A DNA stretch of 64,000 nucleotides from QHXN01 sp032162705 (GCA_032162705.1 JAVRON010000052.1:44347-108346); one strand, 5' to 3'. Counted from the first letter of the stretch, positions 34,253 through 43,395 are shown. Notes: a model not told the origin generated them from the letters alone. Numbers and translations: made by a program.

Positions 34253-35404
34253 TCTTTTATAAAACGGTGTTGCGACGATCTCAGCGCCGACCATACGCCC
34301 GCGCACGTCAATCTGAATCTGCCCGCCGACCTGCGCCAATTCGGCGGGCACGTAGGCCATGCCGATGTTCTTTTTGAGGTAGGGCGCGGGACTGCCCGAG
34401 GTGACGTGGCCGACACGCTCGCCGCCCGCCATCGCGTATACGTCCTGCCCATCGCGCGCGATGCCTCGCTCCGTGACCTCGAAGCCGACGAGCCGACGCC
34501 CGACGCCCTCCTCCTTCTGACGCGCGAGCGCGTCGCGCCCCATGAAGTCGCCCTTGCCGAGCTTTGTAATCCAGCCGAGGTTGGCTTCCAGCAGCGTCGT
34601 CTCTTCGGTGATCTCGTGGCCGTAGAGCGCCATTCCCGCTTCGAGCCTCAAGGTATTGCGCGCCGCAAGCCCGCACGGCTGGACGCCTTCCGGCGCGCCG
34701 TAGGCTCCCGCGTCCAAAATCTTATGCCAGAGTCGCTCGGCGTGCTCCGGCGCGGCATAGACCTCGAAGCCGTCCTCGCCCGTGTACCCCGTGCGCGAGA
34801 TGATCGTCTCAACGCCGTCAACACGCCCCTCGCGGAAGTGGTAATACTTTATCTCTTCGAGCGGCGTCTCTGTCAGAGTCTGAAGGATGCTGATGGCGTG
34901 GGGGCCTTGCAGGGCTATCTGGCAGAAGTCGGCGCTGCGGTTCGTAAGCTGGACGGACTCTTCGCGCTTGTGTGAGTTGATCCAGTCCCAATCCTTTTCG
35001 GTCGTCCCGGCGTTGACGACGAGCAGGAGGTGTTCTGCACGGAAGCGATAGACGAGCAGGTCATCGACCACGGTTCCGACGGGCGTCGTCAGCGCGGAAT
35101 AGTGCGCCTGACCATCAACGAGCTTCGTCACGTCGTTCGAGCAGAGGCGGTTAACGAATGAGACGGCGTCTGTGCCGCGCACCTCTATCTCGCCCATGTG
35201 CGACACGTCGAAGAGACCGGCGCGCGTGCGCGTGGCGTTGTGCTCCGCGACCGTGCCTGCGGGGTACTGCACGGGCATGTCCCACCCGCCGAACTCGACC
35301 ATACGACCACCCAAACTGCGGTGTATCGCGTTCAGGGGCGTCTGCTTGAGAGCGCTGGCGCTCACACTCTCCTCCACGTCAGACTTCGTCTGATTTTCTT
35401 CCAT
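34244..35404 (-). CDS. gcvT: Glycine cleavage T-protein (aminomethyltransferase)
   Basis: A 386-aa tetrahydrofolate-dependent aminomethyltransferase. Family features: GGRMVEFGGWDMPVQY, TRAGLFDVSHMGEIEVRG, RTGYTGEDGFEVY and the C-terminal GHVTSGSPAPYLKKNIGMAY. It takes the lipoyl-bound methylamine, forms methylene-THF and releases ammonia. ATG 35404 begins MEENQTKSD; the frame upstream is not conserved-looking. It is the first gene of the operon. I looked for a glycine riboswitch upstream and did not see one. Confidence 0.95.
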   Translation of the reverse strand: MEENQTKSDVEESVSASALKQTPLNAIHRSLGGRMVEFGGWDMPVQYPAGTVAEHNATRTRAGLFDVSHMGEIEVRGTDAVSFVNRLCSNDVTKLVDGQAHYSALTTPVGTVVDDLLVYRFRAEHLLLVVNAGTTEKDWDWINSHKREESVQLTNRSADFCQIALQGPHAISILQTLTETPLEEIKYYHFREGRVDGVETIISRTGYTGEDGFEVYAAPEHAERLWHKILDAGAYGAPEGVQPCGLAARNTLRLEAGMALYGHEITEETTLLEANLGWITKLGKGDFMGRDALARQKEEGVGRRLVGFEVTERGIARDGQDVYAMAGGERVGHVTSGSPAPYLKKNIGMAYVPAELAQVGGQIQIDVRGRMVGAEIVATPFYKRSR

Positions 35405-35497
35405 TAAAAAGATTTCTGAACTAGGCACGAAACCTAACACGGCGCGCGAGAACGCGTCAAGCGAGTGTTCGCGTGCCTTCCGATTGTCGAAAAAATG

Positions 35498-35524
35498 TTG
35501 ATGCGCCGCGCGGCATGTGATAGT
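35498..35524 (+). promoter_or_regulatory. Possible extended -10 promoter for the M48 gene
   Basis: TTGATG at 35498-35503 and an extended -10 TGTGATAGT (-10 hexamer 35519-35524), spacer 15 bp. The extended TG could compensate for the short spacer. It lies in the divergent gap between gcvT and the M48 protease gene. Confidence 0.35.
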
Positions 35525-35653
35525 TTCACGCCCGCTTCAACGTCAATCCGTCGGATGGACGCGGCCACTCAGGGGCTACCTCGATTTAGCTGCCCGCCGC
35601 CGCCGCGCCCCATCCGAAACCGTGAACCTCAACCAAGCCACCAAGGAGACCAC

Positions 35654-37516
35654 ATGCCCGAGCCTAAACGCCACCCCTTCCTCGTCGCATTCGTCATCAC
35701 GACCCTGCTCCTCGCATCCGCCGCTCCCGCCGCCGCTGCATGCACTGCATTACGGCAGAAGGACGATAAGAAGAAGGACGACAAGTCCGCCGCCCAGAAG
35801 GCTGCGCCGCCACAGACGAAGCAGGAGCGCGAGTACCAGAAGATCAAGCAGTTCAGCCAGAAGCGCTACAGCGAGAACCCCGAGTTCAGGGATGAGGTTG
35901 ACGACGCTTTTCGCCAGAAGCAGCGCGAGCATAGCGAGTACGCTTTCAACATCAACACGCTCGACCAGGATCGAGACCAGATCATCCGCACCGCCGACCG
36001 CATGCGTATCCTCGACACGCTCTACGACAATCCGCTGGCGCAAGACTATGTTAACCGTGTCGGTCAGTCGCTTGTCCCCTCGAACTCGACGCACCTCTAC
36101 GCCTTCAGAATCACTTTAAGCCCGATACCCGAGGCGCGCTCGCTCTCGACCGGCACGGTCTACGTCTCGACGGGTCTGCTCGCACAGATCGACAACGAGG
36201 CGCAGCTCGCCTACGTCCTCGGCCACGAGATCGGCCACGTCGAGCGTAACCACTGGTTCGAGGACGTGCTCGTCGAACATGGGCTAGATGAATACAATGA
36301 GAAGCAGCAGCAGAGGCGCTCGATCATCGGCAGCATCGCCAACGTCGGCACGAGCGTGGTGAGCGGCGGGTTCATCCGTGGCGGCAACATGATGGGGCTG
36401 ACGGCCTCCGTGCTCGCGCAGTATTCCGTCCCGACTCTCCTCAAGATGGCGGTGCCGAACGCGGTCGTCACATGGGACAAGCTTCAGGAGGACGAGGCAG
36501 ACCAACTCGGGCTTCAGTACATGCTCGCGCGCAACTACGACCCCCGCGAGGTACCGAAGTTCTATCAGGCGCTCCAGCAAAGCTCGCGGCGCGACCCGCG
36601 CACCGGCCTCGGCTTTATGGCGAACGCGGCGCGCGTCGCAGAACGCGTGAGCTATATCTCGGGGCTGGCGGGCCCGGCGCTCGGCGGCGGCATGGAGTCG
36701 ATGCTGTTGGTCGGCGCAATCAACCTCAATATGCAGCGGCAGACCGACGCGATGATACAGGCCGCGCAACCGCAGCCAGACGCGCAGCCCGATACAGGCA
36801 AGACGATGGATCCGTCGCGCGACGCGGCAAGCCGCGGGGCCGCGATGGACAAGCTGATTCATGGCGCGATGTCCGCCGAGATAGAGGAGAAGCTCAAGGC
36901 GGGACAGATCATCGGCAGCCCCGCGGAGTTTTTGGCGGTGATGGCCGAGTTGAAGCGAGACAATGGCATCCGCGCCTACTACTACGACATGTTTCTGGTA
37001 GCACGCGACAACCTCGACGAGTCGCTCCAGATTCGCAGCAACGACCCGGCGGCACACTTCTATTACGGCAAAGTCCTGAAGCTCACGGGGCGCACGCCGG
37101 GCGAGAAGTCGCGTGCGCTCTCGGAGTTTGCCACCGCCATCGACCTCGATAAGCGGCGCATGCTGCCCGAGGCGTTTCTCCAACGCGCGTTGACTCGGGT
37201 CGGCAGCCGCGACTCGGCGCAGACGCGCGAGATCGTGGGCGACCTGAAGGACTACGTCACGCTCTACCAACGCCAGAACGGCGGACAACTGCCGCCGAAC
37301 ATGGACGTAATCTACGACTACATGCAGGACGCGGGCGAGATGACCTGGGCGGCCACACCTGCGATGAACGTCTCGACCAAGAACATCGAGCCAATCGGCG
37401 TCGCGATGGGCAGCGCCGCCGCACGTCCCGCCGCGCCGCAGGTGTCACAGCCCGCGGCGCAAACGGAACAGAACCCCGCGCCGCCCGCAAAGGCACAACC
37501 GCGCAAGAGGCCCTAG
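35654..37516 (+). CDS. Periplasmic M48-family metalloprotease with C-terminal TPR-like region
   Basis: A 620-aa secreted protein (signal peptide ending near AAPAAAA). After a Lys-rich spacer comes the M48 domain (about 75-345) with the zinc motif HEIGH (H191, E192, H195) and the downstream DEADQLGLQYM helix that supplies the third ligand. The C-terminal part (about 400-580) is helical and TPR-like; the tail is Pro/Ala-rich. The architecture resembles BepA-type proteases that tend outer-membrane assembly, which is inference. AAGGAG directly precedes ATG 35654; a longer frame to 35465 lacks protein-like sequence. Confidence 0.88.
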   Translation: MPEPKRHPFLVAFVITTLLLASAAPAAAACTALRQKDDKKKDDKSAAQKAAPPQTKQEREYQKIKQFSQKRYSENPEFRDEVDDAFRQKQREHSEYAFNINTLDQDRDQIIRTADRMRILDTLYDNPLAQDYVNRVGQSLVPSNSTHLYAFRITLSPIPEARSLSTGTVYVSTGLLAQIDNEAQLAYVLGHEIGHVERNHWFEDVLVEHGLDEYNEKQQQRRSIIGSIANVGTSVVSGGFIRGGNMMGLTASVLAQYSVPTLLKMAVPNAVVTWDKLQEDEADQLGLQYMLARNYDPREVPKFYQALQQSSRRDPRTGLGFMANAARVAERVSYISGLAGPALGGGMESMLLVGAINLNMQRQTDAMIQAAQPQPDAQPDTGKTMDPSRDAASRGAAMDKLIHGAMSAEIEEKLKAGQIIGSPAEFLAVMAELKRDNGIRAYYYDMFLVARDNLDESLQIRSNDPAAHFYYGKVLKLTGRTPGEKSRALSEFATAIDLDKRRMLPEAFLQRALTRVGSRDSAQTREIVGDLKDYVTLYQRQNGGQLPPNMDVIYDYMQDAGEMTWAATPAMNVSTKNIEPIGVAMGSAAARPAAPQVSQPAAQTEQNPAPPAKAQPRKRP

Positions 37517-37578
37517 CCCGCCGCTCTCGTTCAACTCAATTTAGTATGACTGTTCACTTGAGTGTAACGTGCGGGGCG

Positions 37579-37692
37579 ATTCACCACAGAGGACACAGAG
37601 ATTGCACAGGGAGTTTTAGATTTCAAATTTCAGATTTGTAATTTGAAATCCTCTGTGCCCTCTCTGTCTCCTCTGTGTCTGCGGTGATGAAT
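37579..37692. repeat. Nested palindrome: CCACAGAGG family (copy e) around an AAATTT word
   Basis: The outer arms start ATTCACCACAGAGGACAC and end GTGTCTGCGGTGATGAAT. The core holds a second palindrome, ATTTCAAAT ... ATTTGAAAT (37620-37650), of the type found inside the four-helix-bundle gene. One element therefore seems inserted in the centre of another. It lies between the M48 and caspase genes. Confidence 0.85.
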
Positions 37693-37768
37693 GCTGCTCA
37701 CTCTATCTTCAAGTGAAAAAGATTTGAAAGTTTCGCTCACGCCAACGCGGATAGAAGGCCGGGAACAG

Positions 37769-39448
37769 ATGCGCAGACTGCTCGTCGCTTCACTCTTCCT
37801 CTCAATGTTTGCCTTGCTCATCACACAGCCGGGCGCTGGCTTGAGTTTGACTCGACTTGCACGTACGGCCGACGACCGGCGGAGTCCCTTCGTCCTCGAA
37901 CTTCCCGAGGTCGGCGGCCAGCCCATCACCGCAGCCGAGGCGTTCGTTCCTTCCGCAGACCTGACGAGGCTCACCCTGCGCGTTTTGAAGCCCTACTCCG
38001 ATGCGCTCGACTACGGAAAGATTCACACGAGGATTAACGGCGAGGCCGCCGACGTAATCTTTGACCGCACGTCGGACGCGCGCGGCTATGTCCTGCGCGG
38101 CGACCTGACTTTGTGGCCGCGCTTCAAGCTCAAGCCCGGCAAGAACGTAATCGAAGTCAGCGCCGTGGACAGGAACAGAGAGAGCTACTACGCCTCATAC
38201 GTCCTGCTTGCGGGAAAGACGGGCGAGGGCGGCGCGTCACCTGCGGCGGCGGCGGGCGCGACGGTCGAGTCTGTGCCCGTCTCGGTCGGACAGGATAGAC
38301 AGCCGCCCGAGGTTCGTCTGACGCAGCCGCGCGGCCCGGTGCGACTCACGGGCGATGCGGGCCGCGTCTCGGTTGCGGGGCTGGCCTTTGACGACTCGGG
38401 CGCGGTCGCTTCGGTCAGCGTCAACGGCCAGACGGCGAAGCTCACGCCTGCGACGGGCGCACGCGGTCTCAATCTCAAGCCCGGCGGCGTCGCGCCCGGC
38501 GCGAGACCAGAGGCGGTTAAGGGCGCAGTCTCTTTCGAGCTGTCAATCGGGTTGGGTGCGAGCGACACGTCTCTCGTCGTCGAGGCAAGGGATGGCGCGG
38601 GCAATCTCACGCGCCTGACGCTGCCCGTCCGTCGGCGCATGGCCGCGGTCTCGTCCGCTTTCAAGGGGCGCAAGTTCGCTCTGGTCGTCGGCGTCTCACG
38701 CTACAAGTATCACGACGGCGGCCTCGGCGACCTCGCCTATGCGGACGTTGACGCGCGCTCGATACGCGACTTTCTACAATCGCCCGAGGGCGGCGGCTTC
38801 TCTCCGGCGGACATTGCCTATCTCGAAAACGAACAGGCCACAACCGAGGCCGTGCGCGCCGCGCTCGCGGGATTTCTGCCGAAGGCGGGCCCCGGCGACC
38901 TCATCCTTATTTTCATCGCGGGGCACGGCGGGCCAGACCCATATACGCCGCAGGACTTGTACTTCATGTTGCACGACACGAAGCTCGCGGACATGAAGCG
39001 CACGGCGCTGCCGATGTCCGAGTTGCAGGAGATGCTCGAACATCGCGTGCGCGCCGAGCGGTTGGTAGTCTTCATCGACACGTGCCACAGTGCGGGCTTG
39101 AGCAGTGGGAAACTTGTCGGCGCGCGCAGCATCGAGAACAATCTCATCAACCTCTACGCCTCGCGGCTCTACACGGAATCGGGGCGTGCCGTCCTCACCT
39201 CCTCGGACGTGAACGAAGTCTCGCAGGAGAGCACGCGCTGGGGCGGCGGTCACGGGGTCTTCTCCTGGACGCTGCTCGAAGGACTGCGCGGGAAGGCGGA
39301 CACGAACGGCGATCACTTCGTCACCGCGGGTGAGCTTTTCGACTATGTCCACGACCACGTGCTCGCCGAGACCGCAGGCACACAGACCCCGCGCGCACTG
39401 CCCGGTCTCAACGCAGACCTCGCTCTCTCCGTCGCCCACGGCAAATAG
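37769..39448 (+). CDS. Secreted caspase-family (C14-like) peptidase
   Basis: A 559-aa protein with a signal peptide (MRRLLVASLFLSMFALLIT), two beta-rich Ig-like regions (about 30-130 and 170-290) and a C-terminal caspase-fold domain (about 300-555). The catalytic dyad is visible: H386 in FIAGHGGPD and C439 in FIDTCHSAG. Bacterial members cleave after Lys/Arg or act in signalling and cell-death-like pathways; the target here is unknown. The ATG at 37769 is preferred because the 26 codons before it are not protein-like. A TPR protein follows on the same strand. Confidence 0.88.
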   Translation: MRRLLVASLFLSMFALLITQPGAGLSLTRLARTADDRRSPFVLELPEVGGQPITAAEAFVPSADLTRLTLRVLKPYSDALDYGKIHTRINGEAADVIFDRTSDARGYVLRGDLTLWPRFKLKPGKNVIEVSAVDRNRESYYASYVLLAGKTGEGGASPAAAAGATVESVPVSVGQDRQPPEVRLTQPRGPVRLTGDAGRVSVAGLAFDDSGAVASVSVNGQTAKLTPATGARGLNLKPGGVAPGARPEAVKGAVSFELSIGLGASDTSLVVEARDGAGNLTRLTLPVRRRMAAVSSAFKGRKFALVVGVSRYKYHDGGLGDLAYADVDARSIRDFLQSPEGGGFSPADIAYLENEQATTEAVRAALAGFLPKAGPGDLILIFIAGHGGPDPYTPQDLYFMLHDTKLADMKRTALPMSELQEMLEHRVRAERLVVFIDTCHSAGLSSGKLVGARSIENNLINLYASRLYTESGRAVLTSSDVNEVSQESTRWGGGHGVFSWTLLEGLRGKADTNGDHFVTAGELFDYVHDHVLAETAGTQTPRALPGLNADLALSVAHGK

Positions 39449-39617
39449 CGCACGGGCACAAGCTTGCCCACTACACACTCTCCGCATGAGGTTATCCACG
39501 TGCGCGGTCGAACTTGCCGCGCAACAATAGTCTGTAACGCTTGGTCGCACGCGGATGTAAACCGCTGTAAGATAGAGAAGCACGACAGGAGTCATTTTGA
39601 AGGAGGGCGTTGGAAGA

Positions 39618-41069
39618 GTGAAGCTCGACTTCGGGAAATCGTTGTCAACCTGCGTCTCAGCGTTGGCCTTGACCATATTTTGCGCGGGGCTTTGCGCGGG
39701 CGTGGTGCGTGCGCAGGAGGGAGACCTTGCGAGCAGCGCAGGCGTCTTCATTGAGCCGGGACACGCAAAGCCCGTCGCCGCGCGCGAAAGAAGCGCGCCG
39801 TCACGTACCACCTCGCATCGCACGCGAACGAAGAGTAACGCTACGCCTACGAAAACGGGGAAGAGCACGCCAGCCGTGACGGCGGAGTCTCTGAACGCGC
39901 GCGCCGAGGCCGCCATCGATGGCGGGCGCTTCGCCGATGCGGTCGAGCCGTTGCGACAGGCGCTCAAGCTCAAGCCCGACTTCGGCGACGCGCAATACAA
40001 TCTCGGCTTCGCTCTCTACTCGCTCGGTCAGACGAGTGACGCGGTCGAACCCTTGCGGCGCGCGGCGCAGCTCAACCCGAACGATGCGGACGCCAACCTC
40101 TACCTCGGCGTCGTGCTCGCGAAGCTCGGGCGGCACGCGGAGGCAGCCGCCGCATACGAACAGGCTGTGCGGCTTGCGCCGAAGGACGCGGCGACGTTGG
40201 CCGCGCTCGGCGAAGAGTACGAGGCTGCGGGCGATCATGACCGCGCGGTCGCGGAGTTCAAGCACGCCGCGGCGATTAACCCCGATGACTCCGAAGCTCA
40301 GTTCGATCTTGGCGAAGCGCTCTATGCGAAGGGCAAGTACGCGGAGGCGGCAGAGGCTTTCAGTCACGTCGTCCGCGTCGCGCAGGTCAACGCGGAGGCT
40401 TACGAAAACCTCGGCGACTCGTACCGCGCGCTGAACCGTTTTAAGGAGGCTGCGGCTGCCTACCGCGACGCCGCACGTCTCAAGCCCGGCGACGCCGATG
40501 TGCTTCAGAAGTTTGGCTACGCGCTCGGGCGCGATAAGCAATGGCCCGAGGCGGCGGACGCGCTGAAGAAGGCCGTTGCCCTCCGTCCCGAAGACGCGGA
40601 GGCGGCAGTCAACCTTGCATGGGTCTACAACAACACGGGGCAATACAGGCTCTCGGTCGAGACGCTCAAGCCGGTCATCGCGCGCAAGCCCGACATGGCC
40701 GCTGCCTTCTTCAATCTCGGTACGGCCTACGGGCATCTGGCGCAGAAGGGCGCAAAGAACGATGCGGAGAGAAAGAGCTTTTTCGCGCAGGCCGTGGACA
40801 CTCTCAATCAGGCCATACGACTGAAGCCCGACTGGCCGGAGGCATACAACAATCTCGGCGTGGCGCTCGGTAGTCTCGGGCGCTTCAAGGAGGCTGTCGC
40901 AGCACACGCCGAGGCGGTGCGACAGAAGCCGGACTACGCGGGCGCGCTCTTTAACCTCGCCTATGCGTACAAGAAGAGCGGCGATAAGAAGAAGGCGCTT
41001 GAGACATACGAGAGACTCAAGGCCGTTAACCCCGGCATGGCCGACAGACTATATCCGCTCGTGAAGTGA
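39618..41069 (+). CDS. Exported TPR-repeat protein
   Basis: A 483-aa protein with an N-terminal hydrophobic export signal (ends near VRAQ), a basic Thr/Ser-rich linker and about nine to ten 34-residue TPR units from residue 90 onwards (e.g. ALKLKPDFGDAQYNLGFALY, AAQLNPNDADANLYLGVVLA). TPR arrays bind partner proteins, so it is likely a scaffold. GTG 39618 has GAAGGAGGG 11 nt upstream; the TTG at 39597 overlaps that site and is not used. It follows the caspase-family gene by 169 bp. Confidence 0.87.
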   Translation: MKLDFGKSLSTCVSALALTIFCAGLCAGVVRAQEGDLASSAGVFIEPGHAKPVAARERSAPSRTTSHRTRTKSNATPTKTGKSTPAVTAESLNARAEAAIDGGRFADAVEPLRQALKLKPDFGDAQYNLGFALYSLGQTSDAVEPLRRAAQLNPNDADANLYLGVVLAKLGRHAEAAAAYEQAVRLAPKDAATLAALGEEYEAAGDHDRAVAEFKHAAAINPDDSEAQFDLGEALYAKGKYAEAAEAFSHVVRVAQVNAEAYENLGDSYRALNRFKEAAAAYRDAARLKPGDADVLQKFGYALGRDKQWPEAADALKKAVALRPEDAEAAVNLAWVYNNTGQYRLSVETLKPVIARKPDMAAAFFNLGTAYGHLAQKGAKNDAERKSFFAQAVDTLNQAIRLKPDWPEAYNNLGVALGSLGRFKEAVAAHAEAVRQKPDYAGALFNLAYAYKKSGDKKKALETYERLKAVNPGMADRLYPLVK

Positions 41070-41112
41070 GAGGGGAATATTACATTGTTGCTTGAGAGTA
41101 ATGCTGGTTGAG

Positions 41113-41204
41113 ATTCACCGCAGAGGCGCGGAGGACGCAGAGACTCGCAGAGAGTAACAACCCTCTGCGGCACCTCCGCGAACTCCGCGCCTCTGTGGTG
41201 AAAT
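41113..41204. repeat. Palindromic repeat, CCACAGAGG family (copy f)
   Basis: Left ATTCACCGCAGAGGCGCGG... faces ...CCGCGCCTCTGTGGTGAAAT. This copy is more GC-rich and partly diverged (CGCAGAGG). It lies just after the TPR gene, ahead of a terminator. Confidence 0.82.
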
Positions 41205-41250
41205 GCCCCTTCCGGTAAACTCAACTGAAGAGTTATACAAAGACACCGTA

Positions 41251-41290
41251 AAGCCCCGCTGAGTTCAAACGACTCCGGCGGGGCTTCCAT
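41251..41290. terminator. Terminator between convergent TPR and anti-sigma genes
   Basis: Outer stem AAGCCCCGC (41251-41259) / GCGGGGCTT (41278-41286) with an inner GAGT/ACTC pairing and a CCATTTTTA tail on the forward strand. It is placed to end both convergent transcripts; the forward direction has the better tail. Confidence 0.72.
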
Positions 41291-41310
41291 TTTTATCTCA
41301 CACTCGCCAG

Positions 41311-42120
41311 TTAGAAACTGCGGTCGTCCACGTTCATCTTCTGGAGGACGAAGACGACGCGCATCGTCTGCGGACGGCGGTCGAGCGAGGCGGGGACGAA
41401 GGCCGCGTTCTTACGCAGCGCGTCCTGCAACTCGTCGAGCATATGTCGATTGCGCGGCGGCTCGACGACCTCAGCGAGCGAAGCGCTGCCGTTGCCGTAT
41501 ACGTCCGCGACCACGATCATGTCGTCATCGTCGGGCTTGCCGACGCTCGGCGGCGCTTGCGTCAGAGCGGCCAGCGCGCCACGCGGGTTCAGTGTCGGCG
41601 ACTCGGCGGCGAAGGGCGCGCGTGCGGCTGCTGCGAGGCCGGGTGCGAGCGGGCGCGTCACGTCGAAGCCGCCACGGCCATCGATCCACGTCACACTGTA
41701 AGGCTGGCCGCTTTCGAGCGCCTGCGCCTCGGACAGATTCCGCAAGACCTTTAACTGCTGCCGCAGCCCGCCGAACACCGCCACGAAGAGAACGACCGAG
41801 TAGACCGCGCCGACCGAGTAAGGCATCAGCCGTACGCTGAGCCAGCGGGCCATGCGCTCCGAAGGTGAAAGCTGTGGGCTTGCGTTGCGCGCGGCGCGCT
41901 CGATGACAAGGGCGGCGCGGATCGAGGCCGAGAGGTTGGGCGGCGTCGTGGGGCGCGGCAGCAGCGAGAGGCCGCGGACGATTGAGCGCGTACCTTCCAG
42001 TTCATGACGGCAGACGGGGCAGACGCCGACATGCTCGCCCAACGCCGCGCTCGCCTCACGGCCCAGCGCGCCGTCGAGGTACGGCGAAAAAGCTTTCTGA
42101 GATTCCAAACACGTCATCAT
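41311..42120 (-). CDS. Membrane anti-sigma factor with zinc-finger (zf-HC2) domain
   Basis: A 269-aa protein. The N-terminal zinc-binding anti-sigma domain has CLESQKAFSPYLDGALG and H-x3-C-x2-C in HVGVCPVC. One transmembrane segment follows (about 103-118, PYSVGAVYSVVLFVAVFG) and then a C-terminal extracytoplasmic domain ending VVFVLQKMNVDD. It should hold the ECF sigma factor encoded upstream (42661-43302) inactive until an envelope signal arrives. Unusually, a 540-bp repeat block separates it from the sigma gene. Two adjacent ATG codons are possible starts. Confidence 0.87.
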   Translation of the reverse strand: MMTCLESQKAFSPYLDGALGREASAALGEHVGVCPVCRHELEGTRSIVRGLSLLPRPTTPPNLSASIRAALVIERAARNASPQLSPSERMARWLSVRLMPYSVGAVYSVVLFVAVFGGLRQQLKVLRNLSEAQALESGQPYSVTWIDGRGGFDVTRPLAPGLAAAARAPFAAESPTLNPRGALAALTQAPPSVGKPDDDDMIVVADVYGNGSASLAEVVEPPRNRHMLDELQDALRKNAAFVPASLDRRPQTMRVVFVLQKMNVDDRSF

Positions 42121-42660
42121 AAGTTTAGGGGATAGAGACTAGAGGCCAGGGGCTAGGAACAGACTCTTATTGCCAACGCGTGTGTCTCAGGATAAGAGTC
42201 AAAAACTAGCCTCAAGTCTCAAGCCTCAAGTCTCTTCCGGATGGCTGGCCGACCCCGGCTGCTCCCTCTTTGAAAGGAAGCAGTTGTTGCGGCTATCGCC
42301 GCCAGCGGTCGCTTCGGCTTTCGGGCGCGTTCGGCGAGCGGCGAGAGAAGAACGGGTGTTGCTGACCACGTTTTCAAAACCGCTCACCGGCGACGACCTG
42401 CGGGCACAAACGCCGTTCGGGCGAGACCGCCTCCGCCGCTTCCTGACCCACATGGCACCGGGGTGTTGGATGAAGCCGGGGCGGGGCAGCCATCCGGAAG
42501 TTTTAGGGAATTTTAGATTTGCGATTTTTGATTTTAGATTTGAAGAAGCAGTGGGCGTCAACACCGGCATTCAGTCGTCAACCAGAGATTAAGGCTGAGA
42601 CTGACTGCTGCGGGACAGCCGTCTTCAAATCGCAAATCTAAAATCAAAAATCTAAAATTC
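42121..42660. repeat. 540-bp block of nested palindromes between sigma and anti-sigma genes
   Basis: No gene is seen here. Three palindromes occupy it. (1) 42122-42236: left words GAGACTA-GAGGCCA-GGGGCTA, right words CCTCAAG-TCTCAAG-CCTCAAG, both 7-bp. (2) An outer pair CTTCCGGATGGCTG (42234-42247) facing CAGCCATCCGGAAG (42487-42500), enclosing about 240 bp of GC-rich unique sequence. (3) 42507-42660: left arm of GATTTTA/GATTTGC/GATTTTT heptamers facing its inverse around a GC-rich core, abutting the TAA of the sigma gene. Confidence 0.85.
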
Positions 42661-43302
42661 TTACAAAGAGCCTTCGAGCCTTCGGCGAAGCTCGTTGCGG
42701 CCTCTGGAAAGCCGCGATTTGACCGTCCCGACGTTGAGGTCTAGCGCGTGCGCCACCTCTTCATAACTGAGTCCCTCGATGTCGCGGAGCACGATGACTT
42801 CGCGGTAGGGGCGCGAGAGCGAGCCGAGCGCGGCGTGCAGAGCGCGTTCCCGTTCGCGTGCGAGCGTCTGCCGCTCGGGGTCGGGTGCGTTCTCGCTGGC
42901 GAGTCCGGCTGAGAGCGGCGCATCGAAGCCTTCTGCCGCGGGCGCGTCGAGCGAGAATGTCCGGTCGCGTCGGCGGCGCTTCCACCAGCGCCAGCGATTG
43001 CGCGCCTGATTGACGGCGATGCGATAGAGCCACGTCCGCAAGTCGGCCTCGCCCCGGAAATTCGCGATGTTGCGGAAGGCTTGCAGGAATGTCTCCTGCG
43101 TCAGATCGCGCGCCTCTTCCGGGTCTTCCGTCAGACGATAGAGCAGTGCATAGATGTCGCCGCTGCGCTCCTCGACCAGGCGGTTGAAAGCCGGAGCATC
43201 GCCAGCCCTGAGTCTTTCAAGGAACTGTTCTTCAGCCGTGGGAACAAAGCGTGCTTCCGCCGAAGCTGCCGCGTCGGCAGTTCTCTCCAGTTCCGCTTCC
43301 AT
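42661..43302 (-). CDS. ECF-family RNA polymerase sigma factor
   Basis: A 213-aa sigma-70 factor with region 2 (about 25-95; AFNRLVEERSGDIYALLYRL, DLTQETFLQAFRNIANF, TWLYRIAVNQARNRW), a loop rich in Arg/Pro and region 4 (about 150-205; LSRPYREVIVLRDIEGLSYE, LDLNVGTVKSRLSRGR). It directs transcription of an envelope or extracytoplasmic regulon under control of the zinc-finger anti-sigma factor downstream. ATG 43302 is the best in-frame start; a GTG nine codons upstream and a longer frame to 43521 are open, but the upstream sequence does not look like sigma factor. Confidence 0.9.
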   Translation of the reverse strand: MEAELERTADAAASAEARFVPTAEEQFLERLRAGDAPAFNRLVEERSGDIYALLYRLTEDPEEARDLTQETFLQAFRNIANFRGEADLRTWLYRIAVNQARNRWRWWKRRRRDRTFSLDAPAAEGFDAPLSAGLASENAPDPERQTLARERERALHAALGSLSRPYREVIVLRDIEGLSYEEVAHALDLNVGTVKSRLSRGRNELRRRLEGSL

Positions 43303-43395
43303 GCGGAGGGCGATTGGCTCTCCGAAGCTCACAAGCGTCCTCCGTCGGCCTGGGAGGGTCTGTCGAAGGAACTCGATCCCTTCAACTGTGACCTT

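Noticed and set aside
35405..35653. Glycine riboswitch upstream of gcvT
   Set aside because: I looked for the paired aptamer pattern with GGAGAG-type elements on the reverse strand and did not see it; the stretch is ordinary divergent promoter DNA.
42170..42592. A 140-aa forward reading frame between the sigma and anti-sigma genes
   Set aside because: Its translation is of heptamer words and palindrome arms, with no ribosome-binding site or domain.
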